Part shown: positions 16,860-25,325 of the stretch, in pieces
How positions within the stretch are numbered: position 1 is the first letter of the stretch
Layout: each line of letters starts with the position of its first letter
Source of the DNA: Lachnospiraceae bacterium
GTDB lineage: Bacteria > Bacillota > Clostridia > Lachnospirales > Lachnospiraceae
Assembly (NCBI GenBank): GCA_017461725.1
Contig: JAFTXG010000020.1
Location: 62,001 to 126,000, forward strand
Length of the DNA stretch: 64,000 nt
Direction: 5' to 3'
Translations under genes and position numbers: made by a program
Notes under the pieces: model-generated
The model's database searches: none
Told to the model about the DNA's origin: nothing
Seen by the model: only the letters and a program-made list of their open reading frames with translations

Positions 16860-19800
16860 CAGTTTTTCCCCCTTTGCTCCAGCGCGCCCAGCAAGCTTCT
16901 CAGCCGGATCTTCACTGCCCCCAGATTAGTGATCTCGTCGATCTTGATCTGGGTATACAGCTTTCCGTGGCTCTCCAGGATCTCCCTCACCTCGTCGGTG
17001 GTGATGGCGTCCAGACCGCAGCCGAAAGACACCAGCTGTACCAGCTCACAGTCGTCGTGCTCAGAGACATATTCCGCCGCCCGGTAAAGTCTGGCATGGT
17101 AAGTCCACTGATTCAAAACGGAGACCTCCGGTGAATCTGCCTTGTCGCTGACACTGTCCTCGCTGACCACCACAAAGCCCAGAGCACCTGCCAGCTTGTG
17201 AATACCGTGGCCAACCTCCGCGTCCACATGATAGGGGCGTCCGCAGAGCACCATGATCCGCTTTTTGTGTTTGCGGGCATACTCCAGAGCCCGCTGTCCT
17301 TCCCGATGAATATCCTCCATCCATGCCCGATAAGCCTCCATTGCGGATGCCACCGCCGCCTTTACTTCTCTGTGGGGAATCTTACCGAATGCCCCGGACA
17401 GATGTCGGGTCAATTCCTTTGTCAATTCCTTTTCATCGTTGATATTCAGATAAGGGTATAAAAATTTGGTTTTCTTCAGGGACTCCACATTGCTCTTTAA
17501 GAGTTCAGGATAATAGGCCACTACCGGACAATTGTAATGGTTGGAGCCGGTGTGCTCATCCATGTTGTAGGTCAGACAGGGGTAAAAAATGGCATCCACG
17601 CCCATCTCCACCAGCGTCTCCACATGACCGTGCATAATTTTGGCCGGATAGCAGGCCGTGTCAGATGGAATGGTGTACTGCCCCTTCTCATACATGGCCT
17701 TGCTGGAATTGCCGGAGAATACCACCTTGAATCCCAGATGCCAAAACAGCGCATCCCACAGAGGTGCCAGCTCATAGATGCCCAGCGCCAGCGGAATACC
17801 GATGGTTCCCCTCTTCGCCTCACCGCCGCCCAGGGACAACAGTTTATCTAATTTATACTGATGCAGGTCTGGCAGTTCTTCTGTGATCACCGTCCTTCCC
17901 AATCCCTTCTCGCACTGATTTCCGGAGATATAGCGCCCACCGCCCTCAAAGGAATTGACGGTAAGATGGCAATGGTTGGTGCAGCCGCTGCAGTTCACCG
18001 ACTTTGCCTTGTGGGTAAATTTCGCCAGACGCTCCGGTGAGATCAGACTGGACCCCAGCTTCAGCGACTCTCTCTCCTTTCCAGCAGCAGAAAGTCTGTT
18101 CAATTCCTCACTGCGCTTTTCCATTCTCTCCCTGGCGTGAAGTGCCGCACCGTAGGCGCCCATGAGACCGGCGATGGAGGGGCGGATCACGTTGCGGCCC
18201 AGCTCCAGCTCAAAGCTTCGAAGCACAGCGTCATTGTAGAAGGTTCCTCCCTGGACCACAATCTCCCTGCCCAGCTCATCGGGGCTGGCTGCGCGGATAA
18301 CCTTGTAGATTGCATTTTTTACCACGCTCATGGACAGACCGCCTGAGATGTCGGTCACGTCCGCGCCGTCCTTCTGGGCCTGCTTCACCGCAGAATTCAT
18401 AAACACAGTACAGCGGGAGCCCAGATCCACCGGAGCCTTGGACTTCAGCCCCAGCTTCGCAAATTCCTCCACCGTATAGCCCATGGACTTGGCGAAGGTC
18501 TCCAAAAAGGAACCGCAGCCCGAGGAGCAGGCCTCGTTGAGCATAATACTGTCGATGGAATGATTATGTACCTTAAAGCACTTGATATCCTGGCCGCCGA
18601 TATCCAGAATAAAATCTACGTTGGGATTGAAATGTCTAGCTGCATTATAGTGAGCCATGGTCTCCACCAGACCAAAATCCACGCCGAAGGCATGGACAAT
18701 CAACTCCTCGCCGTATCCGGTCACCGCACTGCCGGCGATCTGAATCCGGTCACCGATCATCTCATAAATTTTCTCCAGCTGCCCTCTGACGATCTCCACC
18801 GGGTTGCCCTTGTTGGAATCATAGTAGGAATAGAGAATACGACAATCCTCTGAAATCAATGTCAATTTTGTGGTCGTGCTTCCGCAGTCGATGCCCAGAT
18901 ATGCCTTGCCGGAATAGTTTTCCAGCGGATATTCCTCCACAGTGGCCTCACTGTGCCGCTTCACAAACTCCTGATATTCCGCCTCGTCTGCAAACAGCGG
19001 TCTGGCATGGACCGTCTCCTCACTCTTTACACTGCAGGCCGCCGTCAGCCGCTTTTCCAGCTCACTGTAGGTGTAGCTTTCCGGCTGTTTTGCCGCGTAG
19101 AGGCAGGCACCCATAGCCACCGCCAGCCGACCGTACTCCGGAAAAATCGCGTGCTCGTCATCCAGTTTTAAAGTCTTGACAAACCGCTCCCGAAGTCCCT
19201 TACAGTAATAGTTCGGACCGCCCAGAAACATGACCGTGCCGCCAATCTGTCGTCCCTGCGCCAGTCCAGCGATGGTCTGATTCACCACCGCCTGATAGAT
19301 GCTGGCCGCAATATCCGCCTTGCGCGCCCCCTGATTTAAGAGCGGCTGAATGTCGGTCTTTGCAAACACACCGCACCGGGAGGCAATCGGATAGATCCGC
19401 TCGTAGCTCTGACTCAACTCATCCAGCTCTCCCGCGGTCAAGTCAAGGAGGGTGGCCATCTGATCGATAAACGCACCTGTCCCTCCGGCACAGGAGCCGT
19501 TCATCCGCTCATCGATCCCGCCGTCAAAGAAAATTACCTTGGCATCCTCACCGCCAAGCTCAACCACGCAGTTGGTCTCCGGCGCATAAGTCTTCACGGT
19601 CTCCGCCGTCGCGTAAACCTCCTGCACAAAAGGAAAACCGGCTGCCTTGGCAACGCCCAGACCAGCCGACCCTGAAATCGCGATTTTCACCGGGCTGGCT
19701 CCAATGATCTCCTTCACCCGGCAGATTAACTCCAATGCTTTCTGACGCACCATGGAAAAATGGCGCTCGTATCTCTCATAGAGGGTGGACTCTCCCCTCT

Positions 19801-19900
19801 TTACTACAATTTTAGCCGTGATGGACCCCACATCAATACCGATGCACACTGGCTCCGTTGTCACCGCCCCCGCTGTCATTCTGCTCATCTCTTCTGTCAT
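16859..19900 (-). CDS. Fused double acyl-CoA dehydratase activase (BcrAD/BadFG ATPase x2 plus DUF2229)
   Basis: 1013 residues with three parts. Residues about 15-290 are an ASKHA ATPase (CIGIDVGSITAKIVV; cluster cysteines in NGSCAGGTGAF and SRCGVFAKTD). Residues about 325-600 are a second copy (YLGIDCGSTTTKLTL; NEACSSGCGSF and SRCTVFMNSAV). The rest is the DUF2229-type domain with CSGCTNHCHL and GNQCEKG. Classical activases are homodimers sharing one 4Fe-4S cluster between subunits, so the fusion would supply all four cysteines in one chain (inference). Start ATG 19900 has GGAG 8 bases ahead; a longer in-frame start at 19933 lacks this. It should energise electrons for its coupled partner. 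Confidence 0.85.
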   Translation of the reverse strand: MTEEMSRMTAGAVTTEPVCIGIDVGSITAKIVVKRGESTLYERYERHFSMVRQKALELICRVKEIIGASPVKIAISGSAGLGVAKAAGFPFVQEVYATAETVKTYAPETNCVVELGGEDAKVIFFDGGIDERMNGSCAGGTGAFIDQMATLLDLTAGELDELSQSYERIYPIASRCGVFAKTDIQPLLNQGARKADIAASIYQAVVNQTIAGLAQGRQIGGTVMFLGGPNYYCKGLRERFVKTLKLDDEHAIFPEYGRLAVAMGACLYAAKQPESYTYSELEKRLTAACSVKSEETVHARPLFADEAEYQEFVKRHSEATVEEYPLENYSGKAYLGIDCGSTTTKLTLISEDCRILYSYYDSNKGNPVEIVRGQLEKIYEMIGDRIQIAGSAVTGYGEELIVHAFGVDFGLVETMAHYNAARHFNPNVDFILDIGGQDIKCFKVHNHSIDSIMLNEACSSGCGSFLETFAKSMGYTVEEFAKLGLKSKAPVDLGSRCTVFMNSAVKQAQKDGADVTDISGGLSMSVVKNAIYKVIRAASPDELGREIVVQGGTFYNDAVLRSFELELGRNVIRPSIAGLMGAYGAALHARERMEKRSEELNRLSAAGKERESLKLGSSLISPERLAKFTHKAKSVNCSGCTNHCHLTVNSFEGGGRYISGNQCEKGLGRTVITEELPDLHQYKLDKLLSLGGGEAKRGTIGIPLALGIYELAPLWDALFWHLGFKVVFSGNSSKAMYEKGQYTIPSDTACYPAKIMHGHVETLVEMGVDAIFYPCLTYNMDEHTGSNHYNCPVVAYYPELLKSNVESLKKTKFLYPYLNINDEKELTKELTRHLSGAFGKIPHREVKAAVASAMEAYRAWMEDIHREGQRALEYARKHKKRIMVLCGRPYHVDAEVGHGIHKLAGALGFVVVSEDSVSDKADSPEVSVLNQWTYHARLYRAAEYVSEHDDCELVQLVSFGCGLDAITTDEVREILESHGKLYTQIKIDEITNLGAVKIRLRSLLGALEQRGKN

Positions 19901-20074
19901 ACAACCTTCTCCGTCACCATCACAGTCCGGCATACTGCAATTCTATCCTTAAGTATATCCAGACCGATTCATCGCTTGATTCGCGAACTACCTCATTAGC
20001 CTACTCCTTTCCGGTCACAAAAGCAATTTCCACGGTCTGAACATTTTCTTAAAAATATATAAACGTTTCTTGCA

Positions 20075-21040
20075 CTACAACACCTTTATGGTTGCACATA
20101 CTTCCTTTGCAGTCGTTATAAAATTCCTAATGATGGGGTTGTCATCAGTCGTATGGGTTCTGGCAATGTAGATCGTTCGACTGAACGCTTTACTTTTCGG
20201 AACAAAATACATGACATCCCTGTCGATATGCTGGGAATGTATGATGGGAAGGCTGGGGATCACCACCGCACCGATTCCGGCACACATAAGGTTATAGTGC
20301 ATTTCACTGTGTCTGGCATTTTTAATCGTGTAAGGAACCGTTTTGTAAAGGCCCATCATCTGTGTCATGATCCGTTCGGTAAGGGAATTGCTCTCGTAAC
20401 TGATAAATTCTACATCGTTGAATACAGAAAGATTCTCAATTTCTTTGGTTTTATCATAGTTTCCTGAAACTAATTCCTCATGGGTCACCGCATATGGTCT
20501 GAGCTTTTCTGCCCATGGAGCATCCTTGTGCATGGAAATGATCAGTTTTTCCTCCACAAGAGGGTCGTAAATATAGCATTTATTCTCTTTATTGTAGGTC
20601 AAAACCAGATCGATTTCATCTTTTTTCAATCGTTCGCTGAGGAAATCCCGCTTACCCAAATTTCCGATATCAAGTGTCACCCTGATTTGAGGGTATTTTT
20701 TGTAAAAAGCGGCACAGATTGACGACATAAGCGCATAGGAGGCAAAACTGGAACCGCCAATGGAAAGGGAACCGTAGCTCATATCAGACAGCTCACGGAA
20801 CCTTCTTTGCATGGTGTTTTCCGCACTCATGATCTCCTCAAGCGCCTCTATATATATGATTCCCTGCGGCGTGAGGGAGATGGGCTGCTTTGTTCTGTCA
20901 AAAATCTTAATCCCCATTTCCTTTTCAAAGCGGGAAACCGCCGCACTCAGTGCAGGCTGCGAAATGTACAGTGACCTTGCTGCGGAAGAGAAACTTCTTT
21001 CCTTATAAACCTGATAGATGTATTTCTGAATCAGCTCCAT
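20075..21040 (-). CDS. LysR family transcriptional regulator
   Basis: 321 residues. The N-terminal winged helix-turn-helix includes RSFSSAARSLYISQPALSAA. The C-terminal part is a LysR substrate-binding domain with the usual GSLSIGGSSFASYALMSS opening. It is transcribed away from the MFS gene at 21152, sharing a 111-base AT-rich region, the classic arrangement for a LysR regulator controlling its divergent neighbour and itself. The ligand is unknown. The start at 21040 has only GGGG close ahead, a weak ribosome site. Confidence 0.93.
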   Translation of the reverse strand: MELIQKYIYQVYKERSFSSAARSLYISQPALSAAVSRFEKEMGIKIFDRTKQPISLTPQGIIYIEALEEIMSAENTMQRRFRELSDMSYGSLSIGGSSFASYALMSSICAAFYKKYPQIRVTLDIGNLGKRDFLSERLKKDEIDLVLTYNKENKCYIYDPLVEEKLIISMHKDAPWAEKLRPYAVTHEELVSGNYDKTKEIENLSVFNDVEFISYESNSLTERIMTQMMGLYKTVPYTIKNARHSEMHYNLMCAGIGAVVIPSLPIIHSQHIDRDVMYFVPKSKAFSRTIYIARTHTTDDNPIIRNFITTAKEVCATIKVL

Positions 21041-21088
21041 ACCCCAACTTATAACCCCTATATTATAATAATATCACTATATACATAT

Positions 21089-21117
21089 TTGATTATATCA
21101 CAAGGGTGTAGTACAAT
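21089..21117 (+). promoter_or_regulatory. Promoter of the MFS gene in the LysR/MFS divergent region
   Basis: TTGATT (21089-21094) and TACAAT (21112-21117), spacer 17. The LysR protein probably binds in the same AT-rich 111-base region. Confidence 0.65.
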
Positions 21118-21151
21118 CAACAAAGAATTTGATGGTTACGGAGGAAATACG

Positions 21152-22393
21152 ATGAACAAAAAATCAGATAGAATCAGGAAAGTGTATCCCTGGTATTGGG
21201 CATTTGAGGGGGATCTGCTGTTTTATATTGCCATTGACACACTGTTTTTGACCATAGTCAAGAATTTTTCTTCAGCCCAGGTTGTCTCACTGGCATCGGT
21301 GTCTACCTTTGTGTGCATACTGCTGCAGTTTCCTCTGCTGGGAATCATCCGCAAAATCGGTAATACCGCCTCAGTGAGATGCGGTTCATTCTTTTTACTG
21401 CTCTCGGCGATATTTATTACGGTGGGCCCCAATTACTGGATGGTTGTACTGGGCAGGGTGTTTCATGATGTAGCCGGCATTTTCAGAAGTGCTTCCGTCG
21501 TTGCGCTGGAAAACTGCCTCGATGATACAGACAGCCGCGGGGAATTTGTCAAAATACGAACCCAGGGCAGCACCATATACGCGATCATCACCATGCTTAT
21601 TTCCTTTGTGGCAAGCTTAATGTTTAATTTTAACCATTATCTTCCGATGATCGGATGCATCACAACCTGCCTGATCGGCTTTATTTTATCGCTGTTTATC
21701 GTGGATTATACGAAGTATAATAAATTGAATAATCAGAAAAAAGAAAAGGTAAACGTACATTACAGCAAATTTGTGGTGCTGGCTATCGCGGTATTCGGCC
21801 TGTTTTACCCCATTGTAACCTCAGGACAGTCAGACGGAAAGCTTTTTATCCAGCAGAATTTGCTGACAGAATTGAGCGTCGATGATACCTCGCTGATCAT
21901 CGGAGGAATTCTTTGCTTTTCACGCATCGTTCGCGTGGTATCTAACATGCTGTTTGTGAAGATTTACAGGCAATATCGCTTGAAGATGGGAATGCTGCTG
22001 ACCTGTTCTTTGGGTCTGTCCATAGCCCTTTTGCTCTTCGGCTCCTTTATCACACCGCTGTTTTTCAGGATTGTCGTGATGGCTTTGGGATATGTAATCA
22101 TCCTGTTTATCCGTGATCCCTTTAAATTATACATACAGGATATCCTGTTTGATCACACCCCCAAGGAGCAGCATCAGACCCTGCTGACACTGATGGAGTT
22201 CTCTGTAAAGGTAGGCACCACAGGTACCGGTTTTATTTTCACCCTGGTGCTTCTGAACTATTCGATGGTGGTCGTAATGGCCATAACCCTCTTTATCGCG
22301 ATAATCGAAATTGCTTTAAGTATATGGCTCTATCAATTGGTAATGCAGCACAGCGCGGAAATCACCGCAGAACAATCACCGAAAACCAGGTAA
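21152..22393 (+). CDS. Major facilitator superfamily transporter
   Basis: 413 residues, almost entirely hydrophobic, with about 12 predicted membrane helices, a basic loop near residue 200 (NKLNNQKKEKVNVHYSK) between the two halves, and the MFS-like GRVFHDVAGIFRSASVVAL segment. Substrate unknown; control by the divergent LysR regulator suggests a small-molecule or drug exporter or importer. ATG 21152 follows GGAGG by 7 bases; an in-frame start at 21089 lies within the promoter and was rejected. Its 3' end overlaps the convergent DUF2284 gene by 32 bases, and no terminator is visible. Confidence 0.88.
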   Translation: MNKKSDRIRKVYPWYWAFEGDLLFYIAIDTLFLTIVKNFSSAQVVSLASVSTFVCILLQFPLLGIIRKIGNTASVRCGSFFLLLSAIFITVGPNYWMVVLGRVFHDVAGIFRSASVVALENCLDDTDSRGEFVKIRTQGSTIYAIITMLISFVASLMFNFNHYLPMIGCITTCLIGFILSLFIVDYTKYNKLNNQKKEKVNVHYSKFVVLAIAVFGLFYPIVTSGQSDGKLFIQQNLLTELSVDDTSLIIGGILCFSRIVRVVSNMLFVKIYRQYRLKMGMLLTCSLGLSIALLLFGSFITPLFFRIVVMALGYVIILFIRDPFKLYIQDILFDHTPKEQHQTLLTLMEFSVKVGTTGTGFIFTLVLLNYSMVVVMAITLFIAIIEIALSIWLYQLVMQHSAEITAEQSPKTR

Positions 22394-22910
22394 TCACTCC
22401 GTATTCCTGAATAAACGGGATTCCGCATTTCTCCGCCAGCTCCGTCACCATGATACCGTAGCTCTCCACACTGGGGAACTGAACCTCCGGATGGCGGCAG
22501 GGGGCATCCGGATAGGTGCAATGCTTACATTGTATACAGGACTCGGTGGACAGGGTCAAGGTCTCACATCCGATCACCTGAAACATATCTGTGATCTGTC
22601 TGGTAATCCGCTCATGTTCCTTCCGGGTGGACAGCATCATCTGCATATCATCCATGCTCTCCACCTCGCTGAGGGAGGCGAACACAAACACTTCCTCATA
22701 TTTATTCACCCGCTCCTTGCACTCCTCCACGGTACCCACCGCAGGCGGACAGGACCAACTTTTTCCGTACTGGGGACACTCCGTCTCGCAGATGTAACGC
22801 ACTCGCTCGGAAAAACCCACCTCACTGACCGGCAGATAGCCGTAGGCAAAGAGCGGCAGCTCGGCGATCTGTTCTTCTATTTGCATTTTCTGTTCTTCTG
22901 TCAAAATCAT
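22362..22910 (-). CDS. DUF2284 cysteine-rich metal-binding protein
   Basis: 182 residues with the family cysteine pattern: CETECPQYGKSWSCPPAVG near residues 38-56 and CIQCKHCTYPDAPCRHP near residues 122-138. These look like iron-sulfur or zinc ligands. The family is widespread in anaerobes and is described as a predicted metal-binding protein without an established reaction. GAGG lies upstream of the ATG region. The gene is convergent with and overlaps the MFS gene. Confidence 0.88.
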   Translation of the reverse strand: MILTEEQKMQIEEQIAELPLFAYGYLPVSEVGFSERVRYICETECPQYGKSWSCPPAVGTVEECKERVNKYEEVFVFASLSEVESMDDMQMMLSTRKEHERITRQITDMFQVIGCETLTLSTESCIQCKHCTYPDAPCRHPEVQFPSVESYGIMVTELAEKCGIPFIQEYGVITWFSVIVLR

Positions 22911-22999
22911 TACTCAAATCCTCTGTCTTTATCTCATCCTATATTTTATCCCTGGTCCCGCCTCATCCATTTCTTTTCACATAGCAATCGTTTCTGTTC

Positions 23000-23533
23000 T
23001 CAGAACTCGATTCCTTTGCGGGCCATGATTCCCTGGTCATAGGGATGCTTTTCCTTTTTCATCTCGGTGACATAATCTGCCAGTTCGACCTGCTCCGCTG
23101 CCGGATTTCTGCCGGTCATCACCACCTCCAGGCCTTCCGGACGCTCATTCAGCAGCCGAATCAGCCGCTGCTTCTCCACAAACCCGCAATTGACTGCATC
23201 CAAAACCTCATCCATCACCAAAAGTGTCTTTCCGCCTGCCGCCAGCGCATAAGCTTTATCAAAGGCTGACTCCAGCATTTTGGTACAGAGTCTCCCCGCC
23301 TCAGCCTTCTCCTCATCGGACATGCAGAACGCAAATTTAAAGTTCTTCTCCGTCGGAATCAAATGAATCTGTGAAATCTTCTCCAGCACAGCCAGCTCTC
23401 CCGACCGGTCTGTTTTCAGAAACCGAACCACAACCACAGGAATATCGTTTCCGGCTGCTCTGACTGCCAGACCGATGGCTGCGGTGGTCTTTCCCTTTCC
23501 GTAGCCGTGATAAATATGTACTAAACCCTTCAT
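23000..23533 (-). CDS. cobO: Cob(I)yrinic acid a,c-diamide adenosyltransferase
   Basis: 177-residue CobA/CobO/BtuR-type P-loop enzyme that adenosylates reduced corrinoids to form coenzyme B12. It starts MKGLVHIYHGYGKGKTTAAI, where the GKGKTT loop binds ATP, and contains VMDEVLDAVNCGFV and GRNPAAEQVELADYVTEM. ATG 23533 has GGAGGGAGAAAGG directly ahead. No other cobalamin genes or riboswitch are visible nearby, so it probably serves salvage or activation of imported corrinoid. Confidence 0.95.
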   Translation of the reverse strand: MKGLVHIYHGYGKGKTTAAIGLAVRAAGNDIPVVVVRFLKTDRSGELAVLEKISQIHLIPTEKNFKFAFCMSDEEKAEAGRLCTKMLESAFDKAYALAAGGKTLLVMDEVLDAVNCGFVEKQRLIRLLNERPEGLEVVMTGRNPAAEQVELADYVTEMKKEKHPYDQGIMARKGIEF

Positions 23534-23627
23534 CCTTTCTCCCTCCTGCCACAACGAAGGACATGTTCATCCTTCACACCACCACGTTGCTCTCTGCACC
23601 GTTCCACACACTATACGTTTCTCCGGC

Positions 23628-24104
23628 TCAGTCCACATTCCCCGCACCGTAAAACGAATATTCCCCGTAACGGGTCGTTCCGTTATAGTCAATCTTATGC
23701 ATACCATTCCCGGACAGTGCACAGGCAATCAGCTTTTTGGTCAGATCCGGCACATCCTCCCTGGACAGAGCCTCGTCGGTGTCCATCCAGAGCACCTCGC
23801 TGTTTTCATCGCCGTCAGAATGCGCTTCACCGCTGATATACTCTGCCCGGAAAGCCACATACCAGTCCTTCTGATTGAACCGGATGCCGATCACCTCCAG
23901 AGGACGGACCAGAATCCCGGTCTCCTCCATTACCTCGCGGACAACCGCCTCCTGCGGACTCTCCTGAATGTTCACATAGCCGCCGGGCACAATCAATCTG
24001 CCTTTTCCGGCTCCGTAGGTATGTCTGGCCAGAAGCACCTTACCGTCATGGATGACGATCCCGGTCACTGACTGGCACCAATTTGTATTTTCCTCTACTG
24101 ACAT
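23628..24104 (-). CDS. NUDIX hydrolase
   Basis: 158 residues with the complete Nudix box: the G of GGYVNIQESPQE, then REVMEETGI. These enzymes hydrolyse nucleoside-diphosphate derivatives; the exact substrate is not evident. GGAGAG lies 3-4 bases before the ATG. It lies between the cobalamin adenosyltransferase and the methionine sulfoxide reductase gene in a same-strand run with short gaps, without an obvious shared pathway. Confidence 0.93.
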   Translation of the reverse strand: MSVEENTNWCQSVTGIVIHDGKVLLARHTYGAGKGRLIVPGGYVNIQESPQEAVVREVMEETGILVRPLEVIGIRFNQKDWYVAFRAEYISGEAHSDGDENSEVLWMDTDEALSREDVPDLTKKLIACALSGNGMHKIDYNGTTRYGEYSFYGAGNVD

Positions 24105-24157
24105 TTTCTCTCCATTCTGTCACCACTGCATGATTTCCGGACCTCATCACCCGCTCC

Positions 24158-24643
24158 TCAGCTGACACATTCCAGAAGTTTGACTACTTCCTCAAGACCC
24201 ACCCGGTCTTCCTCGGTAAAATAGGCATATTCCACACTGTCCATATCCAGGACTCCCCAGATACTGCCATCGGCTTTCTTAAGCGGAATCACAATCTCCG
24301 AGCGGCTGCTGCAGTCGCAGGCAATATGCCCCGGGAAGCTGGAAACCTCCTCGACCACCTGAGACTTATCCTCCTTCCACGCCGTGCCGCAGACACCCTT
24401 TCCGTAGGCAATGCGGCTCACTGCAGGCTTGCCCTGAAAGGGACCAACCACCAGTTCCTCGCCGGAAACCAGATAGAAGCCCACCCAGTTGGCCTCGGGA
24501 AATGCCTGGGCGATCACAGAAGAAGCGTTAGACAGAACTGCCGTGCGGTCAGTCTCTCCATCCGTGTAAAGAGCAAGCTGCTCCCCCAGCAGAGCATAGA
24601 AGGCCTTTTTCTCACGGGGATAAGTAATTTCAATATAACTCAT
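24158..24643 (-). CDS. Free methionine-(R)-sulfoxide reductase (GAF domain)
   Basis: 161 residues forming a single GAF domain of the YebR/YtsP type, which reduces free L-methionine-(R)-sulfoxide. Key cysteines are in GKGVCGTAWKE and in FPGHIACDCSSRSEIVIP; the flanking NWVGFYLV and GVLDMDS segments are family hallmarks. AAGGAAG precedes the ATG. The upstream 200 bases carry a perfect 10-bp palindrome GTCAATTGAC (24688-24697) and two ATGGTCA repeats, but no clean promoter. Confidence 0.92.
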   Translation of the reverse strand: MSYIEITYPREKKAFYALLGEQLALYTDGETDRTAVLSNASSVIAQAFPEANWVGFYLVSGEELVVGPFQGKPAVSRIAYGKGVCGTAWKEDKSQVVEEVSSFPGHIACDCSSRSEIVIPLKKADGSIWGVLDMDSVEYAYFTEEDRVGLEEVVKLLECVS

Positions 24644-24799
24644 AGGAGACTTCCTTTCTATCCTTATGATTATCTTACACTGAATTTGTCAATTGACCAT
24701 ACCAAAATGACCATTTGAATAACAACACAGTCAACTGCATCTCATTTTATCATAATCTATCCGCACATACAAGTTTCATTTTTATTTCTCACTCTGCTC

Positions 24800-24828
24800 T
24801 TTACAAATTTGGAATTTCGCGGTATTCT
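24800..24828 (+). promoter_or_regulatory. Promoter of the Cys-rich/HMA protein
   Basis: TTTACA (24800-24805) and TATTCT (24823-24828), spacer 17, 34 bases before the start codon. Confidence 0.6.
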
Positions 24829-24831
24829 ATA

Positions 24832-24847
24832 GTTAGTCAAAACTAAC
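24832..24847 (+). promoter_or_regulatory. Palindromic operator resembling a DtxR-family metal-repressor site
   Basis: GTTAGT-CAAA-ACTAAC is a perfect 6-bp inverted repeat with a 4-base spacer. It starts 3 bases after the -10 box, so it covers the transcription start. The GTTAG/CTAAC half-sites resemble those of iron- or manganese-responsive DtxR-type repressors; the spacing differs from the textbook DtxR box, so the assignment is tentative. Confidence 0.5.
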
Positions 24848-24861
24848 AAGAGGTGTGAATT

Positions 24862-25227
24862 ATGGAAGATATGATCATCGTCGGCGTCATCGTCATTTTG
24901 GTAATCGTTGGCATTCTCTCCGGCAAAAAGCATTTCAAGGGCGAGGGAGGATGCTGCGGAGGGGGAAGCACTCCTGTCCCGAAACAGCGGAAAAAGCTGG
25001 GAAAGGTCGTCGCGCAGAAAGTCATCCTTATCGAGGGCATGACCTGCGAGCACTGTAAAAACCGGGTGGAAAAGTGCATCAATGATATTCCCGGTGCGGC
25101 TGCCAAGGTCGATCTGAAGAAAAAATCCGCAGTAATCTCACTGGAAACTGAGGTCAGTGATGAACAGCTCCGGGCAGCGATCGAAGATGCCGGGTATAAA
25201 GTAGTTGAGATCAACTCAAAATCATAA
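24862..25227 (+). CDS. Membrane-anchored Cys-rich protein with heavy-metal-associated domain
   Basis: 121 residues. Residues 3-20 are a membrane helix, followed by KKHFKGEGGCCGGGS, the pattern of the short FeoB-associated Cys-rich membrane proteins. Residues about 52-118 are a ferredoxin-like HMA domain with the metal site GMTCEHCKNRVEKC. The product could pass Cu, Zn or another metal on the inner face of the membrane. The fusion of the two modules and the metal-repressor-like operator upstream suggest metal-dependent control. AGAGGTG lies before ATG 24862. No P-type ATPase or feo gene is adjacent. Confidence 0.85.
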   Translation: MEDMIIVGVIVILVIVGILSGKKHFKGEGGCCGGGSTPVPKQRKKLGKVVAQKVILIEGMTCEHCKNRVEKCINDIPGAAAKVDLKKKSAVISLETEVSDEQLRAAIEDAGYKVVEINSKS

Positions 25228-25268
25228 TGTTTTCAACCTTCAGCAATGCTCTATCTCAGTCAGCAAAA

Positions 25269-25311
25269 AATCAGGCCATGGCATCGTACACACGATTTCC
25301 ATGGCCTGATT
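25269..25311. terminator. Bidirectional terminator between the HMA gene and rseP
   Basis: A 13-bp perfect stem (AATCAGGCCATGG with its complement), extended by ATCGT/ACGAT inside. On the minus strand it is followed by TTTTTTG, ending the pyrH-to-rseP gene run; on the plus strand it follows the HMA gene. Confidence 0.85.
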
Positions 25312-25325
25312 CAGCTTATTTCTCC

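Noticed and set aside
23534..23627. Possible cobalamin riboswitch before cobO
   Set aside because: Only 94 bases are available, with no B12-box-like sequence.
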